Assembly: GCA_963995505.1 (NCBI GenBank)
Contig: OZ023186.1
Span: 19,537,570-19,601,569, forward strand
Direction of reading: 5' to 3'
DNA length: 64,000 nt
From: Hypericum androsaemum
Taxonomy: Eukaryota > Streptophyta > Magnoliopsida > Malpighiales > Hypericaceae
In this document: positions 11,503 through 24,368 of the stretch, one piece after another
Layout of the letters: every line of letters begins with the position of its first letter
How positions within the stretch are numbered: position 1 is the stretch's first letter
Made by a program: the position numbers and the translations under genes
The notes under the pieces: generated by a model
Database searches by the model: none
Seen by the model: the letters and a program-made list of their open reading frames with translations, nothing else
What the model was told of the DNA's origin: nothing

Positions 11503-11541
<39 letters not shown>
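11503..11541. repeat. (GA)n microsatellite abutting the membralin start codon
   Basis: About 39 bp of pure GA repeat end exactly at the ATG at 11542, so they form the last part of the 5' UTR. A matching (CT)n run lies just inside intron 1 (about 11703-11724). GA tracts in plant leaders are known binding sites of BBR/BPC GAGA-binding factors; a role here is inference. Confidence 0.9.
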
Positions 11542-11546
<5 letters not shown>

Positions 11547-14500
11547 TCCGGAGCAGACGTTTATAAGGGTGCAGGAGAGGTTCTCGCAGATGCTGACCCC
11601 GAAAGTTAGGGCTGCGTTGGAGTATATATTCCTCTTCATCGCCATCACCCTCTTCTGCATTCTCGTCGTAATGCACGCCAACTACGTCCAGCAGGTGGCA
11701 TTTCTCTCTCTCTCTCTCTCTCTCTTAGGGTTAGGGTTAGGGTTTCGGTTTCGGGCGAAACCCAATCTGTTGTGTATTCTAGTGGAAATGTGCTGTAGAC
11801 TTATCGTATGCTTATTTATTTTGGTATGTTGCAGCCCGGGTGCTCGAGGGAGTTTCCCGCAGTTGAATCGATGGGAGCGCAGCTTCTTCAGATTAAGGTG
11901 TGTGCGCATTTGCTTGTCATGTGTCGTATTTGACTAAGTAGGAACAAGAATGTCTATCTTGATTCCAGATTTTGGTCTTCGTTCTTTTCGTAACTTTCTT
12001 ATTAGTTGATGGAGGGCGAAAAGAGAGTAATCTTTGTTTATAAGATCTTATCGCTCATTTCTGAAGTTTTGCTAATTCCCATTCGCAGTACATTTGATTC
12101 TCGAACAGCTTGCTGGGAGAACGCTTGAGGAGTTATTTTTTATTGATTAGAGTTTTGCTTTACGATTCCTCCTGTGGATTCTTTAATTTCTTGTTTGTCA
12201 AGTTTTCAGCTTTCCATCTTACTGCATATCTTTTTGGCCAACTGTACTAGTTAGCTGGGTCTTTGTTGCATGTTATATATCGGTAACAGAAGAAAATCAC
12301 CACATGGAAGAACTGACTTCTCTAATTGGGGGTAGATCACCAGTGCAGGCTTGTGGTCGCAAAATGACACAGGATCAAGTTCTGCAGCTATCCCTCACAT
12401 ACAGGTTGTGGTTGAAAAGCTAGAACTGCCAAGCATCGAACTAGATGGATTTAAACTTTTGGCCGATAAGCTTTGGGGGAACTGGATTGGTTCAAATGCA
12501 CGAAATGGAAAGCTGTCTCTGACGTTTTGGAAGTCTGATGCTGAGCTACCTGAACACCCACATGAAAGCTCTAGAACTGGTGAGATTGCAGTGCCCGTGT
12601 ATGATGCAGTGCCTCCCAGTATGGATCAGCCTGAAAGTCGTAATGATGTCCCTGCATCTCCCAAGGAAAGATTGAGAGCAGCCTTTATATTTTTTGGACA
12701 AAAGTGGCACAGGCGTCTATCATTCATTTGGAAACATACTTTGCAAATAATCCATGCTTTTCAGAAACTATGGGTGAGTTGATTCACACTGGTGTTCGGT
12801 GCTAAGTATAGACCTAGTCTCTCTCTCTCTCCCTTTATTTTGTCGAGACAGTGTATTCATGGTACTTTTATCAGATTGTCTTATTGATTTCGTTGCATTG
12901 CATAACATGTAGGCTGTTCTCAATCCTAAAATAAATTTATTAGTGTCAGTTGCATATCTCATTGAAGTTAGGATTTGTCGACAAAAGATGAAAATGAATG
13001 GTTTTGTCCATGCTTTCAACCACCAGGAATGCCTTTTCCTCTTATAATTCTTTAGTCTTGATCACTTATGTTTGAATTTTCTGAATCTTTGTTTCCATCA
13101 AGTTGCTTCACTCCTTTCCTACAGCAAAATATTAGCTTTTCACTACCCTTTAGTTGAACATAAAATTTCAAGAATCCATGGGTCTTCAATTTATTTCTAG
13201 GAGCGGCATATTGGGTGAATTTATCATAGTTTTCAATGGATCTCTCTTTTCTTATGGTCAATTTTGAAAATTCCCTAATGCTGTCCTTGTGTGATTTTAT
13301 ATCTGGGAGCTTGAATTGAACACGTCTTTGCTTAATTTCAATGTTCAAATGCAGAATGTCACTGGCATAGACTTAAATCTAGATCTCAACAAGTGGTTGA
13401 GGATACTTTATCTCGACAGTCTTAACTCCTATGCAGGTAATAAACACTCTAAATTGCTTCATTTGGCAGTATGACATGGTTGCTTGCAATCAAGTTGGGA
13501 CTCAAAATGAAGTTTTCGCCCTCTCATGCTTGCAACCTTCTTTTTTAGCTGTTTCGTATTTGTCAAATATATTCCATTTTGTTGCTGTTATATATGTAAA
13601 CAGCTTCTGAGAGTTTGTTAACATGTGTAAGAACTTAATAGAGCAGAGTGGTTCTGTACTGTTTATGGTCTTGCGAAATTTATATAGCCAGTAAGAATTG
13701 GTGCTTCCATTTCAGTTCAATGGCTTGAGAAGAAGAGCAAGGCGTTTGAACCAACTTATATATACACTATGGAAAAGGTACACTTTTTTGTCGTCTTGTT
13801 TTCATTACATATTTTCTCCCCAAATCTTCAACTTACTATTTATCTCGGGAAAAAGAAAAATGAAGGGAGTCGTGCATATTTGCTACAGGTTGAATTTCTT
13901 TCTGATAGGTTTCAGATAAGGTTTAGTTAAAGAAATAGCTTCAATCTCTTTAGCCTGAGTGAACTGCATTTCCTATTGACAGGGATATTTTTTACTCCCC
14001 GAGGAAGCAAAATCTCGGCATAATATCAAGACCATCAATATAAGCATTTCAGCACGTCATCCTTGCTTTGGGAACAGGTTATTTGTTACACAACCATGAT
14101 TCTCCTGGTTCCTTGGTTAATTAGCTTTTCAAAACATTTCCCATCTGTTTGGTTGGCCTTGTGTCATCTGGGTTTTCCTTTCCGAAAGGATAGGTGAACT
14201 GCACTGAAATACTGAAGTGGAAAAATATACTTGTTTTGGGAAAAGATGGAACACAATTTCCAAACCTGAAGGTCCATGAAGCTGTCTAGTTTCTGGTGTT
14301 TGACGGATGTGGGGATATTGTTCCGCGTTGCACTAATATAAAATGGTTTAGTATGTTTGGGAGGATCTTATATGCTATCTGGGTCATGAAGTTCTTAGGA
14401 GATCCACTGCTTGATAGAATAAGATTCTTGTGCTTGTAGCTGTTCCTAAATTGGAATTGCTTGTTCTTAGGTGGCAGCAACTTCTGATAAACAGAGTGGT

Positions 14501-17373
14501 TGGTTATGATACCATATTGATGAATAGTTTACTAACATCTCCTGGGAAAGGTAGGACCTATACATCACCATTTAATCTATTTTTCCTATTTATTCAAATG
14601 TTAATTCATCTTGACAGTTGACACTATCTGCTCCCAGTGATCCCAGACTGTGTGTTTTTTTTAACTTTTTGCATGAAGGAAGTTTCTTTTATCTCTCCAT
14701 CAGTTCCCTTGATCATCATCTTAGATGCTTTCTTCGGTTCTTTTTAGTTGTGGTTAGGTGCATTTTTGTATTTGGAATACTTGTCAAGAAGTTTTATACT
14801 TTGTGTGAGTTTTTACTGTGTCATGATTTATGGTAAGATGGAGGAATGATAATATACTTATTTTGCTGATAGAGACAGTTCGTTTTATGATTATCCAGAA
14901 ATAATGGTTTACTTGGTCTGCGCCAAGCATATGTTGAATTACTGTCTGTATATAACCAATAATGATCTTGTTGTGGTACAGTTGTAGGTGCCTTAAGTGA
15001 AAGAACATTGCACATGTACAAAATTGAACACTAATGATCTTTGGATTTGCACACACTTTGATTAGTTTATTTTTTCTTCATCATCTCCCATTTGGAATAA
15101 ACTCTTTAGACCTGTCTGAATGAATCTGGGATGGCTGGAGAGGGGGTTTTCTGGATTTCATTTTACCAAGATTGACAATCCCCAGAGAAAGTTCTCTCAG
15201 TCTTCGGCTACCCTTTGCTTCATTGATGTAGATGGGCAAAGTGATTTCTTTTTGGTGAGTTTAGATTCACACTTTTGTGACTGACCTGCATCTGCTGAAA
15301 TTCTTGCAGGTGGTCATCTTTATAATTTCCAGACGAGGGAGTTTTACAATCTTAGTTATGTGCAGCCACCACCTGAAGGTCCAGCTAAATTTGGAGGTTA
15401 GTGCCTTCCTTACATTTTGTTGTTTATGGTTGTTAATTGATGGTAAATTTTCATGTGTCATGAGAGTCGTACAAGTACTACGCTGAGTTTTTGATAGTGC
15501 TGATGCCTAGTTGTCGAAACTGTGGGACTTTGTCAGCTAAACGCCTTGACCTCAAAAGTATTGGTCTCTATACTATATTTATGTTTAGATGTTACTGGCT
15601 TACTGACATAGTTTTTATTTGGTCTCTTGTAGACTACCTTGTGACCAAGTGTGGCGTGCTTATGATGTCACTGTTCGTTTTCTTTACAACCACTATGTCA
15701 GTGTCTTTCACATTAAGAGAGACACAGACTCGCATGCTGAAATTTACCGGTAGTGATGGTCTTCTTTTCCCTCTCATGTTAGTACTTCTTCCGCATGGTA
15801 CCTATACTGAATACTTCTCCAAACTTTTTCAGTGCAGCTTCAACACCATGCTCGTCATCGTTTGCCAACCTTTCAGCTCATATTTGTGCATGTGATTGAG
15901 TCACTTGTCTTTGTGCCTGTAAGATCATTTATATACTACCTCCTATTTGATTTTAACCTCATTCAAATGGCTTTTGCTATTTTAAATCAAGCACAGTAGC
16001 ACATATGTGCTATGTGGGACTGATGGAACTATGTTGTTTGTGCAGATCATGGTTGGGATCCTTTTTTTCCTGTTCGAGTTCTACGATGACCAGCTTTTAG
16101 CTTTCATGGTCCTAATACTTGTTTGGTTATGTGAATTGTTCACCCTAATCAGGTTTGCTCTCTCTCTCTCTCTGCCTTACTAACGGACAAGCAGACGACA
16201 TTTTCTGTGGTCTGTTTACCCGTAGGGGTGTGGCTATGTCAAATGTCTATGTTTAGGCTGTAGTATCCAGACTGTTCCTGTCCATGAATGCACATGTTTT
16301 CATGATTTTGAGTCTGCTGGTTAATTTTAGGTATTTATGACCAAGTGTTTTGATGAATTCTGATTCTTCCGTGTATAACAGGAGGATTGTGCTTTTCATG
16401 AAAAATAAATTTTTTTTATGAACTTCTGTGTAGTGGAAGTCCCTTTTCTTCGTGGTTCATTCATGTGGTTGCTATGAGCTTATACCCGGCTGGTGGTAGG
16501 ATCCAACCTTTCTTGTCTGTGACTGATAAAGGTGCTTTATACAAACTTGCAGTGTGCGCACACCGATATCAATGAAGTTCTTCCCGCGGTTCTTTCTGCT
16601 TTACTTTTTGGTATTCCATATATACTTCTTCTCTTATGCATATGGTATGAACCTAATTCTTCCATTCTCTACTTCCATTTTACAATACCTTTTCCTTGTG
16701 AGTGCATTAATCAGATGTTTCTTAGGTTTCTCATATTTGGCTCTCTCTACCACTGCGGCATTTATGCAACACCTCATTCTGTACTTCTGGAACCGGTTTG
16801 AGGTTAGAGTTGATTCCATCTGTACATGCGCATGTCAAATCTTTGGCACGCCGACTATAGGTACTTCTTTGACGCTGTTGCCTTCAGGTACCAGCTCTTC
16901 AGAGGTTCATGCAGCACAGAAGGTCGCAGCTTCAGCAGCAACCCGACTTCCACATCACGTCATCTACCATACTTGCATCGACATTGCACATCACGAGATT
17001 GAATACCAGGAACCAAGGCCCCCTTCAAGTGGGAACGGGCCCTGGAACTGGACTAGCAGCTGAATCAGGCTCAAGAACACCAACTTATGGTATGCCCTCT
17101 CCTGGAGTTCAACAACCTACGGATAATGCAATGGCTGAAAGAGGAGAAAACCCCCTAGAGATTTCTGGTCAGGCTGATCCTCGTCAACCGGAAGCTAGTC
17201 CCGGCCCTGGAGCCATGAATTCTTTTAGTTCTTTGCTACTATGGATCTTAGGAGGGGCCTCTTCTGAAGGCTTCAACTCGTTGCTTTCCATTTTCAGAGA
17301 TGTTAGAGATCAGGGACAATTCAATGCTCAACCTCCGAGACCTGGAAATGGCGAAACACAGGATGCCGAATAG
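11542..17373 (+). CDS. Membralin-like multi-pass membrane protein (14 coding exons)
   Basis: Exons: 11542-11694, 11835-11897, 12336-12773, 13355-13436, 13716-13777, 13983-14077, 14471-14550, 15310-15396, 15633-15749, 15833-15918, 16046-16152, 16553-16644, 16726-16802 and 16888-17373. They total 2025 nt (674 aa), all with GT-AG borders and consistent phases. The protein starts MDPEQTFIRVQERFSQ and has a membrane segment at about residues 28-46. A soluble lumenal-type region follows with NVTG, NISIS and NLSY glycosylation-type sites. Then come several close membrane segments (about residues 370-510; for example the exons at 16046, 16553 and 16726) and a Pro/Gly/Ser-rich cytosolic-type tail. This order is that of the membralin family. 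Animal membralin is described in ER-associated degradation; the plant role is not established. The gene is divergent from the RNA-binding gene and convergent with the receptor pseudokinase. Intron 6, with its weak pyrimidine tracts, is the least secure boundary. Confidence 0.88.
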
Positions 17374-18001
17374 TAGATGAGACCTTGACTGTAAGGCTTC
17401 TCTGGCTCAACGTTCACATATAATGTATAGGAATTGTGTATATTAGAACGATCTCGAGATGCGTCACTCTATATACAGAAAGCGACAGATATGATATGTT
17501 TTAGATCTTAGAGCTATTAGTCTGCTAATCTGCTTATAGCTGTAAACAGTTTTTTAACTCAATCTCAATCTCCAACTTCCAAAAGAAAACTTCCACCCTT
17601 CCAAAAGCATCATTTATTGTTCCCTTCTGGTTCGTATGTTCAATTAGTTTGATCCCTTAATGGTCTTAATTGGCTCACATTCAGATTTAGATTAGTCGGT
17701 CCGGTGGATGAACAAATGCATCCTTAGTCTAAACAAGTTTTACCCTCTTCAGTTCTGGTCAGTAGGAAAAGATCAAATGCATGAACATATGATTTAAAAG
17801 TTGATGGCCAAGAGTTGAAAGATTCACTCTCCATGTTTCATGACATTGTACATGCTGAATTTTCACCACAGTGAAGCATCAGATTGCAATGGAAGCTTAT
17901 TAGAATGCAGAACAGAACCCAAGTGAAGATCCCATCGTTGGATCTAGAGATAGAGATCATAGCCAAAGCATTAGACATAGCCAATGAACCATAATTTGGT
18001 G
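17374..18001. other. Convergent 3' UTR region between the membralin-like and receptor genes
   Basis: The plus-strand 3' UTR should occupy the first few hundred bases (a second TAG follows directly at 17374-17376) and the minus-strand 3' UTR the last few hundred. No other feature was seen. Confidence 0.45.
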
Positions 18002-19848
18002 CTAATAATTTGAACCAGGAGTGTCCCAGGTCTCTGGAATGACGGTGCGAAGCAAACTCCAATCCTGAGAAACGGAAGCATCATCGTCGTCGTCGTTGCC
18101 GTGTGCATTGGCCACCAACACCTCCTGTATCTTCTCCATCACCTCGGCCGTGCTTGGCCGATCGTCGGGCGAGAAGGAGACGCATTTGAGTGCAATGTTC
18201 AGCAGAGGGAACGCGTACTCCCTCGCTGAAGCGCTTACCTCCTTGTCGAACACTTCACCGGTCCATTCCTCCCTGACCATGGCCCTGACCCACTTGGGAA
18301 GGTCAATGCCTGTCTTTTCCACTGCTTTCCCTGTCAGTAGCTCAAGCAGGATTATTCCGAAGCTGTAAACGTCGGCTTGCTCCGATAAGGCCTGTTCTGG
18401 TGCTGTGTACCCGTTCGAGGAGAGGAAGCAGGCGTTCTTGGGGTCCAAGAATCTTGACAATCCGTATTCGCTTATGAGAGGCTCGTCGTTGTCCCCCAAC
18501 AGGATGTTTGAGAGCTTCAAGTTACCATGAGGGATGATCTCCTGATAATCCGGATTCTGATATATGAAGTCCAATCCCCTTGCAATGCCACCTGCAATTG
18601 ATAGCCGGAGTCTCCAAGAGAACTCTCTGCTGCCTTCAATGTGATCTGCCAAGTAGCACAAACAATTTCCTGAAACTTTACAAGGGTTCAGGTTGGATAT
18701 AGAGATTGTAACAAAAACGTACCTTCTAGCATCTTTAGCAAGCTTCCGTTGCTCTGGAACTTGTAGATGAGAAGTTTTTCCTCACTAGCAGAATTGTAAC
18801 CAACTAAAGGCAAGATGTTTGGATGCTTCAAGTCGCCTATCCGCTTCATCGTCCTGCCAAACTCCTCGAACGACGCCTGCAACTTCTTCAATCTCTTGAC
18901 TGCATAAACGCCATTGTTCTTGAGCACAACTTTGTACAGGCTACTGTTGAGGGACTGGTTCCTCAGGTCAGCTGTGGCCTCAAAGAGGTCATCCAACCCG
19001 AACCTTTCTTGCTCATCGACGAAAAATACAAGTTCCGTGCGCCCTTTATCACGGTTCTCTGGTTTAAGCTCAGATGGAGGAGTCCCGTTCGGTGACTCGG
19101 CTAGAGTTTTGAGGATCTTCTTCTCTTTTGCTAGCCTTGCAAGTCTCACACCCACCATGAACATGGAAAAGAAGAATCCTAAAATGATGACTATGGCTAC
19201 AACTATCAGGAAGTACGCTAAGAACTTGCTAAAGCGCTTCTTTGGCTCGGGATCAATTACGGTCGACGATGACGTTGAGGTTGGAGGAGGAGCCAGAAGC
19301 CCGTCTCCCAGTTTTCGGCCTCGAAGCTTCATTTCATGCACAATCTTCGGGATGGTTCCAGTGAAATGGTTGTTGGAGATGTCCAAGGCTTGAAGATCTT
19401 TCAACTCGCTCAGAGATGAAGGAACAATCCCGGTCAGGAGATTGCTGCTTAAATTGAGGTACACCAGCTTCCTGCATCGGGACATCGCGCGGGGAATGGT
19501 ACCTCGGATCAGGTTGCTTGCCAGGCTAAGACTCCGCAGATCAGCCAGCTCGCATAGCGAATCTGCATCGATAGTTCCACGAAGACTCAGATTTTCGAGC
19601 CTGATTTGGGATATAGAGCCAGCTCGGGGACTGCATTTAGCACCCTGCCACTCAAGTGTGCAGGGATGAGTCATTGTGGCATTCCAGTTCATTCCAAGCA
19701 CATTGTCAGGATCAACAGCTCTGATGAACTTGGCGAATGCATCCGTTTCGGGTGATCCCTTCCCCGAGCTCGCAGCGACCGAGAGAAGTAGTGTCATGCT
19801 CGACAATGCAGCCAAGAACATGTTGCAGAAGTTGCTCAAGGTATACAT
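18002..19848 (-). CDS. Probable inactive LRR receptor-like kinase (LRR III type pseudokinase)
   Basis: Two exons, 18723-19848 and 18002-18645, encode 589 aa. The order is: signal-peptide-like N-terminus (hydrophobic to about residue 26); a short LRR ectodomain with a Cys pair and about four repeats (LSLRGTIDADSLCELADLRS, LNLSSNLLTGIVPSSLSELK, LDISNNHFTGTIP); a membrane segment at about 210-236; and a kinase-like domain from about 285. Catalytic features are missing. The Gly-rich loop is absent, the HRD motif reads HGN (IPHGNLKLSN) and DFG reads EYG. The ATP-Lys is kept (YAVKRLKK). This is the pattern of plant 'probable inactive receptor kinases', which act at the plasma membrane as non-catalytic partners. 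The acceptor at 18646-18648 gives a 77-nt intron and the family-like LEDHIEG. An acceptor 24 nt further upstream in the gene would leave only a 53-nt intron. Confidence 0.88.
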
Positions 19849-20687
19849 TTTGGTGGCGTCCTACTTGATCACTGGATCGTCAGGAATTCGGATACGATGT
19901 CACCATTAATTTCTTGTAAGGAAATGTCAGATTAGGAGGGGAATCTGATGGAGCCGGACCCTTTTTTCTTGTTCTATTACGAGATGAAGACACAATTTCT
20001 TAGTTTCCAAAGTTGTCTGCTTCTTCGATGCAGACAACCACAAAAGGGACAAAGCTCAACTCCTCTGACGAAACCATCACACATTCGCTCAGGCGACCAC
20101 TAATCCAAGTTCAAGTTCGATAGATTTTCAAAAATGAGTTTTGCAAGTTCTTAAGCAACTGCATCCATAACTCGAACTCGAGATTTTTTAGTTTAACTAG
20201 CTGATTGATAGTAAATTCTGCTGCAGTTTTTGGTTATGTGATGCTCGCCTAACGTTAATGAAAAGAATATCAGAGTTTGACCTCTAAGTTTGGCTTATTA
20301 TGATGTCCCGGCAAAATCATAAGCAATGGAAAAAAAACAGTTCCACGATGTCTCGAGTTCGAGCCTTGAAATGTAACTACAATTAAATTTGGCGGAGACA
20401 GTTTTGTCATCCTTTACACTTCTGATTAACTCGAACATGAATTAGTCGGGTGAGACAGTATAGTTGAATTCGAGCCGCGACATATACAATTGTGAATTGA
20501 GATTCATTGGGATATCAGCTGATTCCAGCTGGGAAACCAATCAGTGATCAACTGTCAACTTCGAGCTTCACAATGAAATGTTAAAGTAGGAAATCGGCAT
20601 CTAGCCTACCTTGATCAAATTAAATGCCTTTATCGGCTTCTTCTTATTTTTAGTTTGGTTCGACCCGATCCGAATCGAAACCAAACT
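19849..20687. other. Upstream region of the receptor pseudokinase gene
   Basis: Promoter and leader of the minus-strand gene should lie at its left side. No TATA box could be fixed with confidence. At its right end a 27-bp inverted partner of the following tandem repeat (core TCGGCTTCTTCTTATTTTTAG, about 20633-20653) is present. Confidence 0.4.
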
Positions 20688-21170
20688 GAAAATAGGAAGA
20701 AGCCGATAACCAAATTGAACAAATTCATTTGAAACCCTGACTTATAACCAAACTGGATTGTTTGGTTCGGTACTCGTAGTTATAACCAAACCGGATTGTT
20801 TGGTCAGTTTTTGCGGTCGAGATGGCAACAAGATAGCAGACTGGTTATGAAAATAGGAAGAAGCCGATAACCAAATTGAACAAATTCATTTGAAACCCTG
20901 ACTTATAACCAAACTGGATTGTTTGGTTCGGTACTCGTAGTTATAACCAAACCGGATTGTTTGGTCAGTTTTTGCGGTCGAGATGGCAACAAGATAGCAG
21001 ACTGGTTATGAAAATAGGAAGAAGCCGATAACCAAATTGAACAAATTTATTTGAAACCCTGACTTATAACCAAACTGGATTGTTTGGTTCGGTACTCGTA
21101 GTTATAACCAAACCGGATTGTTTGGTCAGTTTTTGCGGTCGAGATGGCAACAAGATAGCAGACTGGTTAT
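20688..21170. repeat. Three-copy 161-bp tandem repeat
   Basis: Copies start at 20688, 20849 and 21010 (GAAAATAGGAAGAAGCCGATAACC), period 161 bp. They are almost identical; one visible difference is CATTT versus TATTT about 45 bp in. Each unit contains two AACCAAAC(C/T)GGATTGTTTGGT words 50 bp apart, which are partly palindromic. No ORF continues through the array. Near identity implies recent amplification. Confidence 0.95.
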
Positions 21171-22364
21171 CAAATTTTGCCCTGGGCCTTCTGTGGGAAT
21201 CCTCCGGATGATTGTCGTTTGATATTGAGAGATGACCTCCCAGATCCTATCCTCTGTACTACTTTGCCTTTTAATGAATAAGTGATATGTACTCACCACT
21301 TCCACCAAAAAAAAAAGTTGGAGCAGGTGCTTGATTACGCTGATTAGAGCTGCGTGGTGAAAATGTTAATAATTTGTTACATTTTAGAGCAGTGTGATAA
21401 ATGATTTAATTTTCTAGCGAAGTAATTGAGTTTAAAGTTTAGGATGCTGCGTAGGACCTTGATTAAAATTCTTTAAGCAAGGAGGGTAATTGATTGGTGA
21501 GGGTAATTGATTGGTGCTTAATCACCTACCTGTACGTTGTTGGTGGGCCTCTCCAAGGGCCGTATGACTTACACTTCCACTTTTCAATTGCAGCATATTA
21601 TGAACATTATTTAAACTTCCACCTAGCTAATTAAAAGTTTATTATCGGACACGTAGATTAACTAGTAAGATGTCGATATACTTTAATCAGAAATTTTGAC
21701 TTTATCCATGAAGATAATTGTGTTAAAATTCAGTATGGAAATTTTGCAATATTTATAGTCTAATCTTACTCGAATCTAATTTAGTCGACATAAAAAATAT
21801 CTTGTTACCAAGTATTTTCGGGAAAAAAATGTAATTGAAGTTTGGGAGGATGCTTAGGACCTTGACATGCATGCTTGAAGCAAGGTCGGTTCAATAGTAC
21901 GTCGAAAGTAGGTGTAGAATAGCCTCTAATACATACATCAACTAGTGCATGATTGTTCTATATTTACCAAGTTTTTATTATGAGAATACAAGACTCTTTA
22001 AATTTTAATTGAGAAAAAATTATCATCTTTAATTTTATAGTCTACTTAATTCTAATCTGAATTAGTCGACTATAAATTTTGATCAAAACAAGAAATGTGT
22101 TGTAAACTTTATGAAAGTAAAAAATATCATTAACAAATGTACCTTCTAAATAGAACCGATATTGCTCTACTCTGGAACAGAGATTCTTACCGTATAAGTT
22201 TGTCTTGGGGACTTATCCTCAACCGCTACGTGGCCAGCTCCGTTTAAGATACCGACCAAGTACTATTACCTGGTTGATAAAAGACTTCTTAACAAGCGTT
22301 ACGTGAAGCTTACAGCTAGAGCCATTTTAATTGGCGTATTATTTCCAAGTCAACTACTCCATAA
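21171..22364. other. Intergenic DNA with a possible retroposon tail
   Basis: The first 146 bp end in an A10 run (21307-21316) preceded by AATGAATAAG, which resembles the 3' end of a poly(A)-tailed retroposon; no target duplication could be shown. A 17-bp direct duplication GAGGGTAATTGATTGGT sits at about 21483-21514. The rest is AT-rich and without a gene. It contains two copies of the recurring degenerate word AATTAGTCGA described in the findings. Confidence 0.35.
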
Positions 22365-22374
22365 TTTTTTAAAA

Positions 22375-22727
22375 GAAAAATTACGCTCAGGTCCCTGTAG
22401 TTTGGCGTCCTTCCCTCTGGGATACCTACATTTTTGAAATCGTTCCTGACATCCCCAAAGTTTGGTTTTAGAGACTCTCGGGTCCCTGATGGCTCTTTTT
22501 TTCATTTTTGGTCATGGAAATGACCAAAATACCCTTAAACAAAAAATAATTTTATTTTTTGTTTAAGGGTATTTTGGTCATTTCCATGACCAAAAATGAA
22601 AAAAAGAGCCATCAGGGACCCGAGAGTTTCTAAAACCAAACTACAGGGACAACAACATGGATTTTGGAAACCCAGGGACCCTAGAGGGAGGGACGCCAAA
22701 CTGCAGGGACCTGAACGTAATTTTCCC
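22375..22727. mobile_element. Near-palindromic fold-back element, family B
   Basis: The element is almost a single inverted repeat. The left arm reads GAAAAATTACGCTCAGGTCC, and the right arm on the other strand GGGAAAATTACGTTCAGGTCC. The arms meet at about 22545 with only a few bases of loop (the TAATTTTATTTTT centre). The inner arm (GACCAAAAATGAAAAAAAGAGCC and its complement) is essentially perfect. An identical 10-bp flank TTTTTTAAAA occurs on both sides (22365-22374 and 22728-22737), consistent with a 9-10-bp Mutator-type target duplication. There is no coding capacity. The ORFs called on both strands are mirror images of the palindrome. Confidence 0.85.
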
Positions 22728-22737
22728 TTTTTTAAAA

Positions 22738-24368
22738 TATTATCTAATGGAGTACAGGAGCAGGTAACATTCCACATTGTCTGTGATTGAATTAATTAAA
22801 ATCGCATTCGAGTAATCACATTAGCCTAGTTACCTTATAGTCTTCATTTTGTTCACGTGGTTCGCTGTATTAGAGCATGAATATCATATTACTTGTAGAA
22901 TATACACGGATTTTTTATACGATGAACTAAATTATGTGAGAAGTTTTATCGGCGGGATATTAACGACCTCACGATTCCTATTTCACAACATACATGATGC
23001 AAATCGTACAAACTTTGGTTCATAGACCTATACTTATGTCCCCCGGAGCATTGACAGGTATAAAAAAACTACACTTTATGCTCAAATGATATTTTTAATT
23101 GAGAAAAAGACATAATAATACAGGAGAGAAAGATATAATATATAATTGGTTGTGATGTGAATGAGAAAAAAGAGACGGTTGCTTGTTCAAATACCAACGG
23201 AAGGAAATGGTCAATTCAATTTGCCAACCACGCACACCCTATTCCACCCATTCCAATGTGTAGCCTTTCGGCTGCTTTACGAAGCTTGCAAAAGGCCAAT
23301 TGCTTGTCAAGGATCATTATGATGATCACTAGTTGGACGTGTTGAGAGGCATCAACCTACCACCATATATGTATTATCAATCTACGAGTATTAATTGTGA
23401 ACGAAGTTATTTTAACGTAATCCAGAGGTTTCGAGTTTGAGTTATTGGGATATATCGGTGTTAAATATTTTTATTTATTTATACCACCTAGTACGCGGAC
23501 GCCACTGCGCCGACTTATTCATGTTCGACTTTGATGAGATGTTTGAAAATTGACAAAGATCTCTCTCACTAGTTGATGGAAGTGCTTCGTGGTTCTTAAA
23601 CACTGTTATAAGAACTTTTTCAATATTGAAACGTCGTATCCAACTCGAATTGAAATAGTTTATATAATACACAATATAACTATGATGCAATAATGTCCAA
23701 ACCACTGTTTTTGTGGAACAGAGTTCTGCAAACAAGGAACGGTGTCCAAACTTCACAAGTCGACTATTTACTAATCCGTTTTGACTTGGTGTACGCCCTC
23801 CACTTGCAATTCCATATCACAAAATAATGATACAAGTCAACGTCTTGAAAAACCAAGACACAGCTTGGCAAGCCATTCAGATGCTGCAAGAGGTTTGGAA
23901 TTTGAGATTGTCCTCAAATAGATTGGTGCGGTATTCTCAGCACCACACAAATAAAGTCCATCCAGGCCAAATTTATACAAAATTTGATTTTATTAATGTG
24001 TCGGCATAGTAGTATGAGCACAACAAACAACTATGATAACATATTAGAATCGCATTGGGCAATCAATGTTGTATTTTCTTGTACAAATCAACGTGATGAA
24101 TTAACTGTATCTTCTCTTTCTCTTGTAAAACAGAGAGAAGAAAAAACAGTCACAATTAATCAATCATCTGCCTGGAGGAGAAAGAACTTGGCCCATCCCA
24201 AATCAAACAACACAGGATGAACCAAGCTGATCAACATTTGAAAAATATCAGTAACTTCCAGCCAACCACAGATTAGCTACTCAACAACTGACCACCAAAA
24301 TCCAATGATCAATTAAGCAGAGGAGTCAGGCAGGCAGCTACCAACAAAAGGGGACATTATCGTCATCA
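22738..24368. other. Intergenic DNA downstream of the WNK gene
   Basis: No supported ORF. The last 100-150 bp before 24368 are probably 3' UTR of the WNK gene. Short Phe/Lys-rich frames elsewhere have no homology I recognise. Confidence 0.5.

Noticed and set aside
18646..18669. Alternative acceptor giving NCLCYLA before DHIEG in the receptor pseudokinase
   Set aside because: It would leave a 53-nt intron, shorter than plants normally splice, and inserts residues absent from the family.
22535..22790. Pair of mirrored ORFs on opposite strands
   Set aside because: They result from the palindrome of the fold-back element.
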